Assembly (NCBI GenBank): GCA_016709005.1
Contig: JADJEU010000021.1
Coordinates: forward strand, 1 to 64,000
Source of the DNA: Crocinitomicaceae bacterium
GTDB taxonomy: Bacteria > Bacteroidota > Bacteroidia > Flavobacteriales_D > Crocinitomicaceae
Reading direction: 5' to 3'
DNA length: 64,000 nucleotides
The position numbers were made by a program, and so were the translations under genes. The notes beneath the pieces were generated by a model, which saw nothing but the letters and a program-made list of their open reading frames with translations, was not told where the DNA came from and did not search any database. Below are positions 43,827 through 51,793 of this stretch, in pieces (within the stretch, counting starts at the first letter, position 1; each line of letters starts with the position of its first letter).

Positions 43827-45888
43827 AGACTTTATTTTTATTCAGTCGGATTCGCGCATCAACCGCTGTGATCTTATTCCCATCAGCAAGCAACGGGTTT
43901 AAGTCCAGCTCTTCTATTTCCGGAACAAAGGTAAGCAAAGTTGAGATTTTCAGGATCACTTCAATAAATGCACTTTCATCGATGGGTTTTTTACCCCGGG
44001 CTCCTTCAAACAGTTGATATCCTTTCAGTTTTTTGAGGAGGCTTGAAACTTCATGCTGATCTGTTGGTACCATACAAAACTGGAAGTCCTGCAGAATCTC
44101 TACGAAAATTCCTCCAAGTCCAAATAGCAAGACGTGTCCAAACCTGTCCTCAAATTTGGCTCCAATAAAAAGTTCAGTGCCCTGACACATTTCCTGAATC
44201 AATACTCCTTCCGCTTTTTCAATAGTCATCAATTGATCAAAATGCTTCTGAATACCAGTCAGGTCATTTACATTTAATACTACTCCGTTCAATTCTGATT
44301 TGTGAAGCGGTCCAATTACTTTCATGGCAACTGGAAAATTGATTGCTGCCTTATAGTTTTCTAAATCAGTCTGCTGGTGGATGATTTGCTGAAAGGGTTG
44401 TTGAATACCTGCCAGCGTTAGAAGGTTGTGAACTTTATCCGGACCTAAAAATCCGTCCTCCGCTTCGTCGACAATTTTTCGCAGCGCTTGTGCATCTATC
44501 AAATAGTTGTTCGTTCGAAAATCACTTGGCTTTTTAGTTTGATAAACCGCTGAAAGCGCATCGCCTAAAACGACTTCGTCTGAAAAACTAACATGACCTT
44601 TTGAAAGGAAGTAGGCGATTTCTTTTTGTGCATTCATCACAGAAGGAAGTACCGGATAAATTGGTTTTTGGCATACGTCCAGTTTAACACTTAACACGCG
44701 ATAGACATTCTCTACATCAAATAATCCAGGACTGCCAAACACCACTACCATTGCGTCAATCTCATCAAATTTATGCTCGCAAAAATCAATGATAATTCCA
44801 AGTTGCTCTGCAGTACCGGTTGCTAAAAAGTCGATTGGATTTTTTACGGAAGATCCTTTGTTAAGATACGTACAAAGTTCGTTCGCGTTTTTTCCACTTA
44901 GTTCGGGAACATTTAATCCACCTCTGGAAAGCGAATCTGTAAGCATCACCGCTGATCCTCCGGCATGCGTTATGATCGCAATATTTTTACCGCGCAATTC
45001 TTTATAATTAAAAACCGATGCAGTAGCAATCAGTTCTTGTCTGCTTTGGCAAAGTACAATTCCAGCACGCTTGAATAATGCTTTTACAGCAAGATCAGGA
45101 TTCGCTATTGCTCCTGTATGCGATGCTGCTGCGCGACTACCGCTTGGTGTTGTTCCTGCTTTAATAGCCGCAATTTTGCATCCTTTGTGAATAAGTGCAG
45201 TTGCGTGTTTGAGAAGCTTTTGTGGATTAACGATATTCTCAAAATAAAGCAATTTGACACGCGAGCTCGATGCGGAAAAATTTTCATCCAAATATTCCAG
45301 AATATCGGCAATGGATGTCTGAGCAGCATTACCAATCGAAAAAACATTACTGAATTTTAATCCACGAGGAATGGCTTCCTCCATTAAAAACACTGCGGTT
45401 GCCCCCGAACTTGAAATTAAATCACACCCAGCATCAGTGAGCTCAGGAATTGGCGTTGTGAAGACACCGTGATAATTTTGATTCAGAACACCAATACAAT
45501 TTGGACCAATCAGACATGCCTGATTTTCGTTTACCAATTGTGTAATTTGTTGTTCAATTTTTCTTCCCTCTTCATCGAGTTCTGAAAATCCCGCAGAGAT
45601 AATGACGATCGCTTTTGTCTTTTTGGTAGTCAAAAGTATTTTCGAAATTTCAAGACAATCTTTTGGGGACACAGCCAGAATCGCCAAATTTATCTCAGGT
45701 AATTCTTCTGCTGATTGAAACGCTTGAATTCCCTGAATTGTTTTTTCGGTTGGATGTAAAACATAAACAGGTTTACTATATCCTCCTTCCAGAATATTTC
45801 GTAACAGTTTTCCGCCAGGTTTCGAAAGATTATTGGATGCTCCTGCAATCACAATGCTTGCAGGATTTATGAGCGACTGATTAACCAT
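43810..45888 (-). CDS. ADP-forming acyl/acetyl-CoA synthetase, fused alpha-beta
   Basis: The 692-residue enzyme interconverts acyl-CoA + ADP + Pi and free acid + ATP, gaining ATP from acetyl-CoA in fermentation. Order: CoA-binding domain (about 1-130, GASNNLSKPGGKLLRNIL), CoA-ligase domains with the phospho-histidine in AASHTGAIANPDLA (about residue 251), and a C-terminal ATP-grasp domain (about 480-692, with LIQEMCQGTELFIGAKFED). It is preceded by a strong boxed promoter, so anaerobic induction is likely. Substrate (acetate or another acid) cannot be read from the sequence. Confidence 0.88.
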   Translation of the reverse strand: MVNQSLINPASIVIAGASNNLSKPGGKLLRNILEGGYSKPVYVLHPTEKTIQGIQAFQSAEELPEINLAILAVSPKDCLEISKILLTTKKTKAIVIISAGFSELDEEGRKIEQQITQLVNENQACLIGPNCIGVLNQNYHGVFTTPIPELTDAGCDLISSSGATAVFLMEEAIPRGLKFSNVFSIGNAAQTSIADILEYLDENFSASSSRVKLLYFENIVNPQKLLKHATALIHKGCKIAAIKAGTTPSGSRAAASHTGAIANPDLAVKALFKRAGIVLCQSRQELIATASVFNYKELRGKNIAIITHAGGSAVMLTDSLSRGGLNVPELSGKNANELCTYLNKGSSVKNPIDFLATGTAEQLGIIIDFCEHKFDEIDAMVVVFGSPGLFDVENVYRVLSVKLDVCQKPIYPVLPSVMNAQKEIAYFLSKGHVSFSDEVVLGDALSAVYQTKKPSDFRTNNYLIDAQALRKIVDEAEDGFLGPDKVHNLLTLAGIQQPFQQIIHQQTDLENYKAAINFPVAMKVIGPLHKSELNGVVLNVNDLTGIQKHFDQLMTIEKAEGVLIQEMCQGTELFIGAKFEDRFGHVLLFGLGGIFVEILQDFQFCMVPTDQHEVSSLLKKLKGYQLFEGARGKKPIDESAFIEVILKISTLLTFVPEIEELDLNPLLADGNKITAVDARIRLNKNKVYEKFY

Positions 45889-45907
45889 GTCTGTTCTTCT
45901 TTACAAA

Positions 45908-45950
45908 CAAAATTACCTTTTCCAGAATCAGCAAATTATGATAGAAATCA
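45908..45950 (-). promoter_or_regulatory. Fnr-type promoter of the acyl-CoA synthetase gene
   Basis: The box TGATttctATCA (minus strand, 45939-45950) is followed by TTTG and a -7 TAATTTTG (45908-45915) at the shared 31-base spacing. Confidence 0.75.
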
Positions 45951-45982
45951 CTGCACCATCAGATTCGTTTCGCATTTAAAAG

Positions 45983-46990
45983 TTATCCACCAATGGTAGT
46001 CATGCTTCGGTTATTTTGAAACAGTTTTTGATTTTCTGGATTTTCAAATGAGTCAATTCCGCCTCTTGATTTTTTCTTATGCAATACGGTGTCAATGATG
46101 AGTGGGCGAATTGATTCACCATTTCTGAATGCACTGAGTAAATCAGTTTCACTTTGAGAAAAGAGACAGTTTTTTATTTTACCATCTGCGGTGAGTCTGA
46201 TGCGATTACAGCTATCACAAAATGGATTGGTGACACTGCTGATGACTCCAAACGATCCTTGAAAATTTTTGATTCTGAAATTTTTTGTTGTGTCATTTGG
46301 TTTGGATGCAAGATGTTCAACATCATTATAACCGAATTCAGTATGCACCTGTTGCATGATCTCATTAAAAGATACTTTCTTTTCCCAGTTCCAATTATTT
46401 CCATCAAAAGGCATAAACTCAATGAAACGAATTTGCACCGGAAGATCACGGGTGTAATTTATGAAGTCAATGATTTCATGATCATTCACCCCGCGCATCA
46501 CCACCACATTAATTTTGGTTTGAAATCCTTCATTGACCAGCAAGTGAATGTTGCTGACAATACGCTGAAAATAATTGCGTCTTGAAATGCGTTCGAAATT
46601 TTTTTCGTCCAATGAATCAAGACTCACGTTTACAGCGCGCAAACCAGTTTGTTTGAAATCATTCAAGTATTGATCAACAAGTATGCCGTTGGTTGTAATT
46701 GCAAGTTCAATATTCAAACTTGCAAGATCGTGAAGAATTTTGGAGATATTTTTTTTGATGAGAGGTTCACCTCCAGTGAGTCGTATTTTTTTTACGCCCA
46801 TGGAAACAAACTCTTTGGCAATTGCAAAGGTTTCTTCAGCGGTCATAAAGACAGACTTTTCACGAAGAGCAATTCCCTCTTCGGGCATACAATAAAAGCA
46901 TCTCAGGTTGCACCTTTCGGTCAACGAAATCCGCAGGTAATCATGTACCCTGCCAAAACCATCAATCAATTTTTCAGGTTGCGCTGACAT
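45983..46990 (-). CDS. moaA: MoaA, GTP 3',8-cyclase
   Basis: This radical SAM enzyme makes the first intermediate of molybdenum cofactor from GTP. The 335-residue product has the N-terminal cluster CNLRCFYCMPEEG (about residues 27-39), GGEPLIKKNI, the C-terminal cluster NPFCDSCNRIRLTADGKIKN and ends in Gly-Gly, which is needed for activity. Its start overlaps the end of the hemerythrin gene by 17 bases, so it uses that gene's boxed promoter. It is separate from the moaCB-moaE operon. Confidence 0.95.
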   Translation of the reverse strand: MSAQPEKLIDGFGRVHDYLRISLTERCNLRCFYCMPEEGIALREKSVFMTAEETFAIAKEFVSMGVKKIRLTGGEPLIKKNISKILHDLASLNIELAITTNGILVDQYLNDFKQTGLRAVNVSLDSLDEKNFERISRRNYFQRIVSNIHLLVNEGFQTKINVVVMRGVNDHEIIDFINYTRDLPVQIRFIEFMPFDGNNWNWEKKVSFNEIMQQVHTEFGYNDVEHLASKPNDTTKNFRIKNFQGSFGVISSVTNPFCDSCNRIRLTADGKIKNCLFSQSETDLLSAFRNGESIRPLIIDTVLHKKKSRGGIDSFENPENQKLFQNNRSMTTIGG

Positions 46991-47702
46991 GAGCTAATTT
47001 TTCAGTGATGGAATCAAGTTCTTCTTTGGTCAATAGTTTTTGCGCAAGTGGAAAAATAGTATTGTCTTCTCTGAAAACATGCAATCTCAAAAGTTCTGCG
47101 AGTTCTTTTCCATTGTGATAAGCAATGTCCAGCACCAAATAGCGGGAGTGACCGTCTGGTAGCCGTGCAGCAAGCCCCAGGAAATTAAAAACCAAACTTC
47201 CGAGCTGAATAAATTTTACGTGATCATCTTCCATCAAATCCACTGCCGTGATATTATCTAAACCATGCTCACCTGTTTCAAGCATGCGCTCATTTAATAG
47301 AGGAAACAAAAAGCGTTCTTCTTTTTTATTGTGAGGTAAAATTTCGCTGTCGAAGTAATTAAAGAACTTATTAAAAACTTGATTTGTATCATCGTTTAGA
47401 ATGTACTTTGCCGTTTTAAAATCAGTCAATGCAGTATCAAATTTGGCTACGATTTCAAGCAATTCTTTATGCTCATTGATCAGGTCATTGAGAATAGGAT
47501 TCAGATTATCCATGTCAACACCTTTGATACGCGCGCGCTCCGTGTCGTATGCTTCTGGCGGATCCATCGGTGAGTATTCTTCAAGGTTTTCGTCCTTTAC
47601 TGCATTTCTGAGAATCGGATCTTCTTCCTTCAATTTTTTTTTGATCTCCTGATCAGAGGCTTTACCATCTATTCGTTTTCCGTCTTTATCTATGATTTTC
47701 AT
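46974..47702 (-). CDS. Hemerythrin-domain protein
   Basis: I chose the ATG at 47702 (MKIIDKDGKRIDGKAS), because the longer frame would run across the promoter. An acidic N-terminal part of about 70 residues precedes a helical HHE domain with metal ligands in INEHKELLE, LPHNKKEERFLFP, MEDDHVKFIQ and LHVFREDNTIFP. Such diiron proteins bind O2 or NO. Co-transcription with moaA and the shared box point to NO or nitrite stress during nitrate respiration, which is inference. Confidence 0.85.
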   Translation of the reverse strand: MKIIDKDGKRIDGKASDQEIKKKLKEEDPILRNAVKDENLEEYSPMDPPEAYDTERARIKGVDMDNLNPILNDLINEHKELLEIVAKFDTALTDFKTAKYILNDDTNQVFNKFFNYFDSEILPHNKKEERFLFPLLNERMLETGEHGLDNITAVDLMEDDHVKFIQLGSLVFNFLGLAARLPDGHSRYLVLDIAYHNGKELAELLRLHVFREDNTIFPLAQKLLTKEELDSITEKLAHVSAT

Positions 47703-47732
47703 ACTTGTTGGGTTGAGCGTTATGTCTGAGTG

Positions 47733-47775
47733 TAAATATCGGTAGGTCTCAAATTTTAAAATATGATATATATCA
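47733..47775 (-). promoter_or_regulatory. Fnr-type promoter of hemerythrin-moaA
   Basis: The box TGATatatATCA (minus strand, 47764-47775) is followed by a weaker -7 GATATTTA (47733-47740) at the shared 31-base spacing. Confidence 0.6.
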
Positions 47776-47798
47776 GAAAATGAAAAGACATTAAACAA

Positions 47799-47829
47799 AA
47801 AGGGCGGATTCGCTGAGGATCCACCCTTT
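47799..47829 (-). terminator. Terminator after the porin gene
   Basis: An 11-bp stem (AAAGGGTGGAT with ATCCGCCCTTT, one mismatch) is followed on the minus strand by TTTGTTTAA. It closes the 47856-49178 gene. Confidence 0.8.
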
Positions 47830-47855
47830 CTGGTCATTAATTAATCGGTAAGTAA

Positions 47856-49178
47856 CTAAGGTTTTTGTTCAAATAGAACTGGTTTCAAAATAATAGAAAT
47901 ATATCCCCAGTTTGAAATTGCATCTACGTCACCACCTTTGATGGCGCGCATCGATTCTGTTCCAAGCATGTGCGAATATCCCATCTTGCATAATACGCCA
48001 GGGGTAATTTGAAATCCTCCGGTGATATCAATTTCAGTTCCTAAATAGGGACTCATCGCTGAATAGGTTCCGCTTGTTGCTAATTCATCTAAGTCAAGAA
48101 TATCTGCCTGCGACATAAAAATATGACCAGCGAGTTCAATGCTGTATTTTTCTTTTTTGAATTCAACGCCTAAATAAGCATCATTCAAACCAACACTTCC
48201 AATGTGATTCCCTACATAGAAATAATCCATGTATCCGTTAAACTTGTGGTTAGTTCCAAAATAGGGATTGAAAGCATGTTGTACTTTTTTGTAAGCGGCG
48301 GATGTATCCGTTTGGCTATTTCCAGAGATCATTTCAAATCCTGCAAACACTTTGAATGGTTCCTTGATTTGATAGGATAGGTCAATGTTGAGTAAATAGC
48401 CACTTACAGATTTTGCAGGAAACGTATTTGTACTTCCTAGTTGATAATAGAGGTTTGAACTCACTCCAAATTTATTCTTCTTGAAAGTGATTCGTGTGCC
48501 TGCAGTTAAAGTATAGTTGTCTTGATAATCATTGTCACCTGCGGTGTTCACAAAATTCACTTGTTGGCCAACACCTAATGCAAGAAAGCTAGTATTGAAA
48601 TTATCACTGAATTTATAATTGGCCCATGCAAATTGCATCGACTTGTAGCTTTTTAGAACGGTGTAATTCGTTGTGTTATTTTGAGCCATGTCCTGATTGT
48701 ATGCTCCACCAAAATCCAATTTCAATTTGTCTTTTTTATATTGAATCAAAACACCATCATGACTTCTTGCTTGTTGAGCCCAGTCAACATTTCCCAGCAT
48801 CCGGTGGTCATCATAAACCAATTCCTGACGGCCAAATTTCAGAGCCCAGCTGTCGTTTAAATGAGCTACTCCATAAGCTTCGTGAATGGAAATTCCATAA
48901 TCTTCATTGGTTACCAATTGACTTTGACTTCCCCAAACGCGCACGTCTTGCATAGACACTTTAAATTCTATCTTTTCTCTTTTGTATTCAAAGTTGATTC
49001 GCGTGCGTTGATCAACAAACGCGCCAGGACGTGCGGCTGAATCGGCAAGAGTTTGAAAGCCGTGGCGGTATTCAAATCGTGGCCGGATTTCTCCCGTAAT
49101 TTTTAATTGAGCATACGATGCTGTAGCTGAAAGCAATAATGCTCCTGTCAGAACGGCAATCTTTTTGATAGTTTTCAT
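47856..49178 (-). CDS. Alginate-export-type outer-membrane porin
   Basis: The 440-residue protein has a signal peptide (cut at SYAQ) and a beta-barrel pattern with LKITGEIRPRFEYRHGFQ at the mature N-terminus and WALKFGRQELVYDDHRMLGN, as in the alginate_exp porin family of Bacteroidota. Members are often induced with nitrate or nitrite respiration. The barrel ends with an aromatic-rich strand (WGYISIILKPVLF). Its promoter fits the boxed class. The solute is unknown; an anion such as nitrate or nitrite would fit the context. Confidence 0.8.
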   Translation of the reverse strand: MKTIKKIAVLTGALLLSATASYAQLKITGEIRPRFEYRHGFQTLADSAARPGAFVDQRTRINFEYKREKIEFKVSMQDVRVWGSQSQLVTNEDYGISIHEAYGVAHLNDSWALKFGRQELVYDDHRMLGNVDWAQQARSHDGVLIQYKKDKLKLDFGGAYNQDMAQNNTTNYTVLKSYKSMQFAWANYKFSDNFNTSFLALGVGQQVNFVNTAGDNDYQDNYTLTAGTRITFKKNKFGVSSNLYYQLGSTNTFPAKSVSGYLLNIDLSYQIKEPFKVFAGFEMISGNSQTDTSAAYKKVQHAFNPYFGTNHKFNGYMDYFYVGNHIGSVGLNDAYLGVEFKKEKYSIELAGHIFMSQADILDLDELATSGTYSAMSPYLGTEIDITGGFQITPGVLCKMGYSHMLGTESMRAIKGGDVDAISNWGYISIILKPVLFEQKP

Positions 49179-49206
49179 AGCATGTTGATTTTGTATTCTT
49201 AAGTGT

Positions 49207-49249
49207 CAAAGGTCATGTGATGGTCAGTTATAAAATATGAGATAAGGCA
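49207..49249 (-). promoter_or_regulatory. Fnr-type promoter of the porin gene
   Basis: The degenerate box TGCCttatCTCA (minus strand, 49238-49249) is followed by a -7 GACCTTTG (49207-49214) at the shared 31-base spacing. It lies back to back with the promoter of the 49497 gene. Confidence 0.55.
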
Positions 49250-49435
49250 TAAAAATGGAAACCTGATAATATTCAGTTTTGTTTCTGATATTCAATTTGA
49301 ATTCATTCTATAGGCTGATAAAAACATCTGTAATATCTTTATTTAATGACATTTCGGAGTGTTTCTTGAATTTCAAATGATTTGTGAAGAGCGTGTTTGA
49401 AGGCCTCGTTCAGTCCAAAAACTCAATTTTATATA

Positions 49436-49478
49436 TGATCAATATCATTTTGATTGATGGTTTGTTGCAATATCTTTG
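49436..49478 (+). promoter_or_regulatory. Fnr-type promoter of the 49497 gene
   Basis: The box TGATcaatATCA (49436-49447), then TTTG (49449-49452), 18 bases, then -7 TATCTTTG (49471-49478). Box end to last G is 31 bases. All three elements are near consensus. Confidence 0.8.
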
Positions 49479-49496
49479 TTTTAAAGACACTAAGAT

Positions 49497-49961
49497 ATGA
49501 GTCAGATTGTAGCAATATTAGATCCGAATACGGTAGAGGGCAGTGAGCTCGTAACCGAAACATTTCATTTTTGGTTTAACGATCATGAACACATTCGTTC
49601 TCCATTTCCAGCTTACATACACAATGATGTGAGACGTATAGCAACTGAGCGGTTTTATGAATGGGCAAGCAAATTATCAGATAGCGCCAAGGAAGAGATG
49701 AACGATGAAATGATTGGCGAAAAATTTGAAGAAATCATTTTCGATGCAGCAACGAATCTTGTAAAAACGGAAGACGAAAAATTAACTATTCTTTACCCAT
49801 TCTTACCAAGAACAGGTGATAAAATTGCCGATGAACATGATCTTACCGGCATCGTAATTGATCGCGGAATTATTCGCGAAGGCGATAAGTCGTTTCTGAA
49901 AGTTCAAATGGAACGAATTGACAAATCAACCTGGAACACAAGTTTTGAATTACCATTATAG
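49497..49961 (+). CDS. Unrecognised 154-residue protein of the Fnr-boxed set
   Basis: I do not recognise this protein. It is soluble, acidic and without signal peptide. It begins MSQIVAILDPNTVEGSELVT and has the dense histidine/aromatic stretch FHFWFNDHEHIRSPFPAYIH (about residues 23-42), which could bind a metal or heme. The C-terminal half (RGIIREGDKSFLKVQMERID) looks like a small beta domain. It stands alone between its strong boxed promoter and a bidirectional terminator. Context suggests a role in nitrate or NO metabolism; nothing in the sequence proves it. Confidence 0.7.
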   Translation: MSQIVAILDPNTVEGSELVTETFHFWFNDHEHIRSPFPAYIHNDVRRIATERFYEWASKLSDSAKEEMNDEMIGEKFEEIIFDAATNLVKTEDEKLTILYPFLPRTGDKIADEHDLTGIVIDRGIIREGDKSFLKVQMERIDKSTWNTSFELPL

Positions 49962-50110
49962 TCCTTTTTAGTTTGACAACTGAAGCGGCGATCTGAATGG
50001 GTCGTCGTTTTTGTTTGTAGAATTACATTATTACGAAAGATTGTTTCTTGGGATATCTCCTTGCTGAAATCCGGATTTCTCTTTGAGATATGTCATAAGT
50101 AAAGAGCAAA

Positions 50111-50148
50111 AAAAAATCCGCACTCAATTTCTCAAGTGCGGATTTTTC
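50111..50148. terminator. Bidirectional terminator between the 49497 gene and ric
   Basis: The stem AAAAATCCGCACT pairs with AGTGCGGATTTTT around a 10-base loop, with A-run before and T-run after, so it can serve both convergent genes. Confidence 0.9.
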
Positions 50149-50157
50149 TTTCAAAAG

Positions 50158-50889
50158 TTAATCGACAGTTTTCATGAATTTTTTTTCTAGTTCAACCGCG
50201 CGCGGAAACAGAATGTTGTTTTCAAGGTGAATGTGTTGATGAAGATCCTCCTCGAACTCCTTCAACTTGGAGTATAGAACCCGGTAAGTATTGCATGCAT
50301 GTGCCGGAGGGGAATAATTGTTCGATAACTCGGCGATTTTAAAACCGTAATTCCCAACTGTGTCATGTTCCTTTTCCATCGTGCTAATTGGATTCTGAAC
50401 AGTTCCAAATAGAGGCAATTCAAATGCAATTTTTTCAGATTCCACCTGTGCCAAATTTTTTATATATGGAAAAAGAATATTCTCCTCTTTACACATATGA
50501 CGATTCAATTCATCTGCGATAATTCTGAATAGATAATTAATCTGCACGACTTCAGGATTTGCATGACCATGTACCTTAGCTACTTTTTCAGCGTACTGAC
50601 TGATTATCGGAATATTTTCAGTAACATAATTATGATGAACGTCGATAATGTGGTCAACAAGTCTTTCAAGATCCCATGATTTGAAGTCCTGCGAAAAGTC
50701 ACTTGTTTGCTCAACTGCTTCGAGTTCAAGTTTAATCTTTTCGTAGCCGATGTTTTTCTCTTCACAAATTGACTTTACAGATACTTTCCCCCCGCAACAA
50801 AAGTCGATGCCGTTCTTTTTAAAAACGTCGGCTGTTTTATAATTCTCTGTTACAAGCTCGGCAACAGTTTTGTTTTCAATGTCTAGCAT
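50158..50889 (-). CDS. ric: Iron-sulfur cluster repair protein RIC (ScdA/YtfE)
   Basis: This diiron protein repairs Fe-S clusters damaged by NO and oxidants. The 243-residue product has the ScdA N-terminal domain (FKKNGIDFCCGGKVSVKSIC, about residues 23-42) and an HHE diiron domain with HIIDVHHNYVTENIP, KVHGHANPEV, NRHMCKEENILFPY, EKEHDTVG and LHQHIHLENNILFPR. It has its own boxed promoter. Confidence 0.93.
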   Translation of the reverse strand: MLDIENKTVAELVTENYKTADVFKKNGIDFCCGGKVSVKSICEEKNIGYEKIKLELEAVEQTSDFSQDFKSWDLERLVDHIIDVHHNYVTENIPIISQYAEKVAKVHGHANPEVVQINYLFRIIADELNRHMCKEENILFPYIKNLAQVESEKIAFELPLFGTVQNPISTMEKEHDTVGNYGFKIAELSNNYSPPAHACNTYRVLYSKLKEFEEDLHQHIHLENNILFPRAVELEKKFMKTVD

Positions 50890-50906
50890 ATCGTATATAT
50901 TTGGCG

Positions 50907-50949
50907 CTAATTTATAATCAATCTAAAGCAAATAATATGATATATATCA
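50907..50949 (-). promoter_or_regulatory. Fnr-type promoter of ric
   Basis: The box TGATatatATCA (minus strand, 50938-50949) is followed by -7 TAAATTAG (50907-50914, one mismatch) at the shared 31-base spacing. Confidence 0.65.
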
Positions 50950-50987
50950 CAATGTTTGCTAAACGAATTCAACTCCACATCATGATT

Positions 50988-51611
50988 TTATGACGTGACG
51001 TTCGCTGCTATCAAGTTAATTAGCTCAAGCATTAAATCGTGTTGTTTGTTTTGTGCATACCATGCATGGAGAGTAACTTCAATTTCGCTTTTTGAGACAT
51101 TCATTGGGTTGGCCTTCCAGCTTCGCATAATGCTGATTGCCCTTTCAGGACGTGGCCCCCAGCAAAACAGATCATTTCCTGCAGCATCACGTGCAATTAA
51201 TTTTGGAATAGCCTGACCACCATTGGTAAGATATTGATTCATGAATTGCGGATTGTCATCCCGGAACACCAACTGAAAGTTAATTTTTCCTTCTGATTGC
51301 TCTGCAATTTTTGCCAGCGCAGGTATGTTTTGTGCACCGTCACCACACCATGCTTCAGTTATTACCGTCCAGCATTGCGGGTCTTTTAAGTTTTGAATTA
51401 GCTTTATTAATTCCGGATTCAAAACGATGGTTTTGTTCCATCGCTTCATTCGTGTTAGATTAATTTTGGTGAAATTTATTTTTTCCGGACTTTGATCATT
51501 TCCTGAAGTTACATCAAGCTTAGCATAGCTTTCCATTAAACTCATGTATTCATCATATGAATATGTTTTTATTCTTTTCTGATCTGTGATGAGTGTGCAA
51601 GTGACTGACAT
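50988..51611 (-). CDS. Thioredoxin-like family protein
   Basis: I chose the ATG at 51611 (MSVTCTLITDQKRIKTYS); the longer frame would overlap the promoter box. The 207-residue product matches the thioredoxin_9-type family of Bacteroidota: WTVITEAWCGDGAQNIPALAKI around a single active-site Cys (CGDG in place of CxxC), then AIPKLIARDAAGNDLFCWGPRP with the cis-Pro loop. A single cysteine suggests thiol binding or peroxide/NO-related chemistry, not disulfide exchange. Substrate is unknown. Confidence 0.8.
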   Translation of the reverse strand: MSVTCTLITDQKRIKTYSYDEYMSLMESYAKLDVTSGNDQSPEKINFTKINLTRMKRWNKTIVLNPELIKLIQNLKDPQCWTVITEAWCGDGAQNIPALAKIAEQSEGKINFQLVFRDDNPQFMNQYLTNGGQAIPKLIARDAAGNDLFCWGPRPERAISIMRSWKANPMNVSKSEIEVTLHAWYAQNKQHDLMLELINLIAANVTS

Positions 51612-51635
51612 AATTATTGGTATTAGTTGTGGATA

Positions 51636-51679
51636 CAAAGTTCGGTAAAACACTACGTTATAAAATATGATACATATCA
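51636..51679 (-). promoter_or_regulatory. Fnr-type promoter of the thioredoxin-like gene
   Basis: The box TGATatgtATCA (minus strand, 51668-51679) is followed by -7 GAACTTTG (51636-51643). Spacing is 32 bases, one more than in the others. Confidence 0.6.
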
Positions 51680-51793
51680 TTTATTGAGTTTTGAGCAAAT
51701 ACTAAATGAAACCTTGCGTATCTAATATTCCTTTTATCATTGGGCTTTAGGTATGCTTTGTTCAGCTTTACATGTTGTATGATGTTTTAGGTC

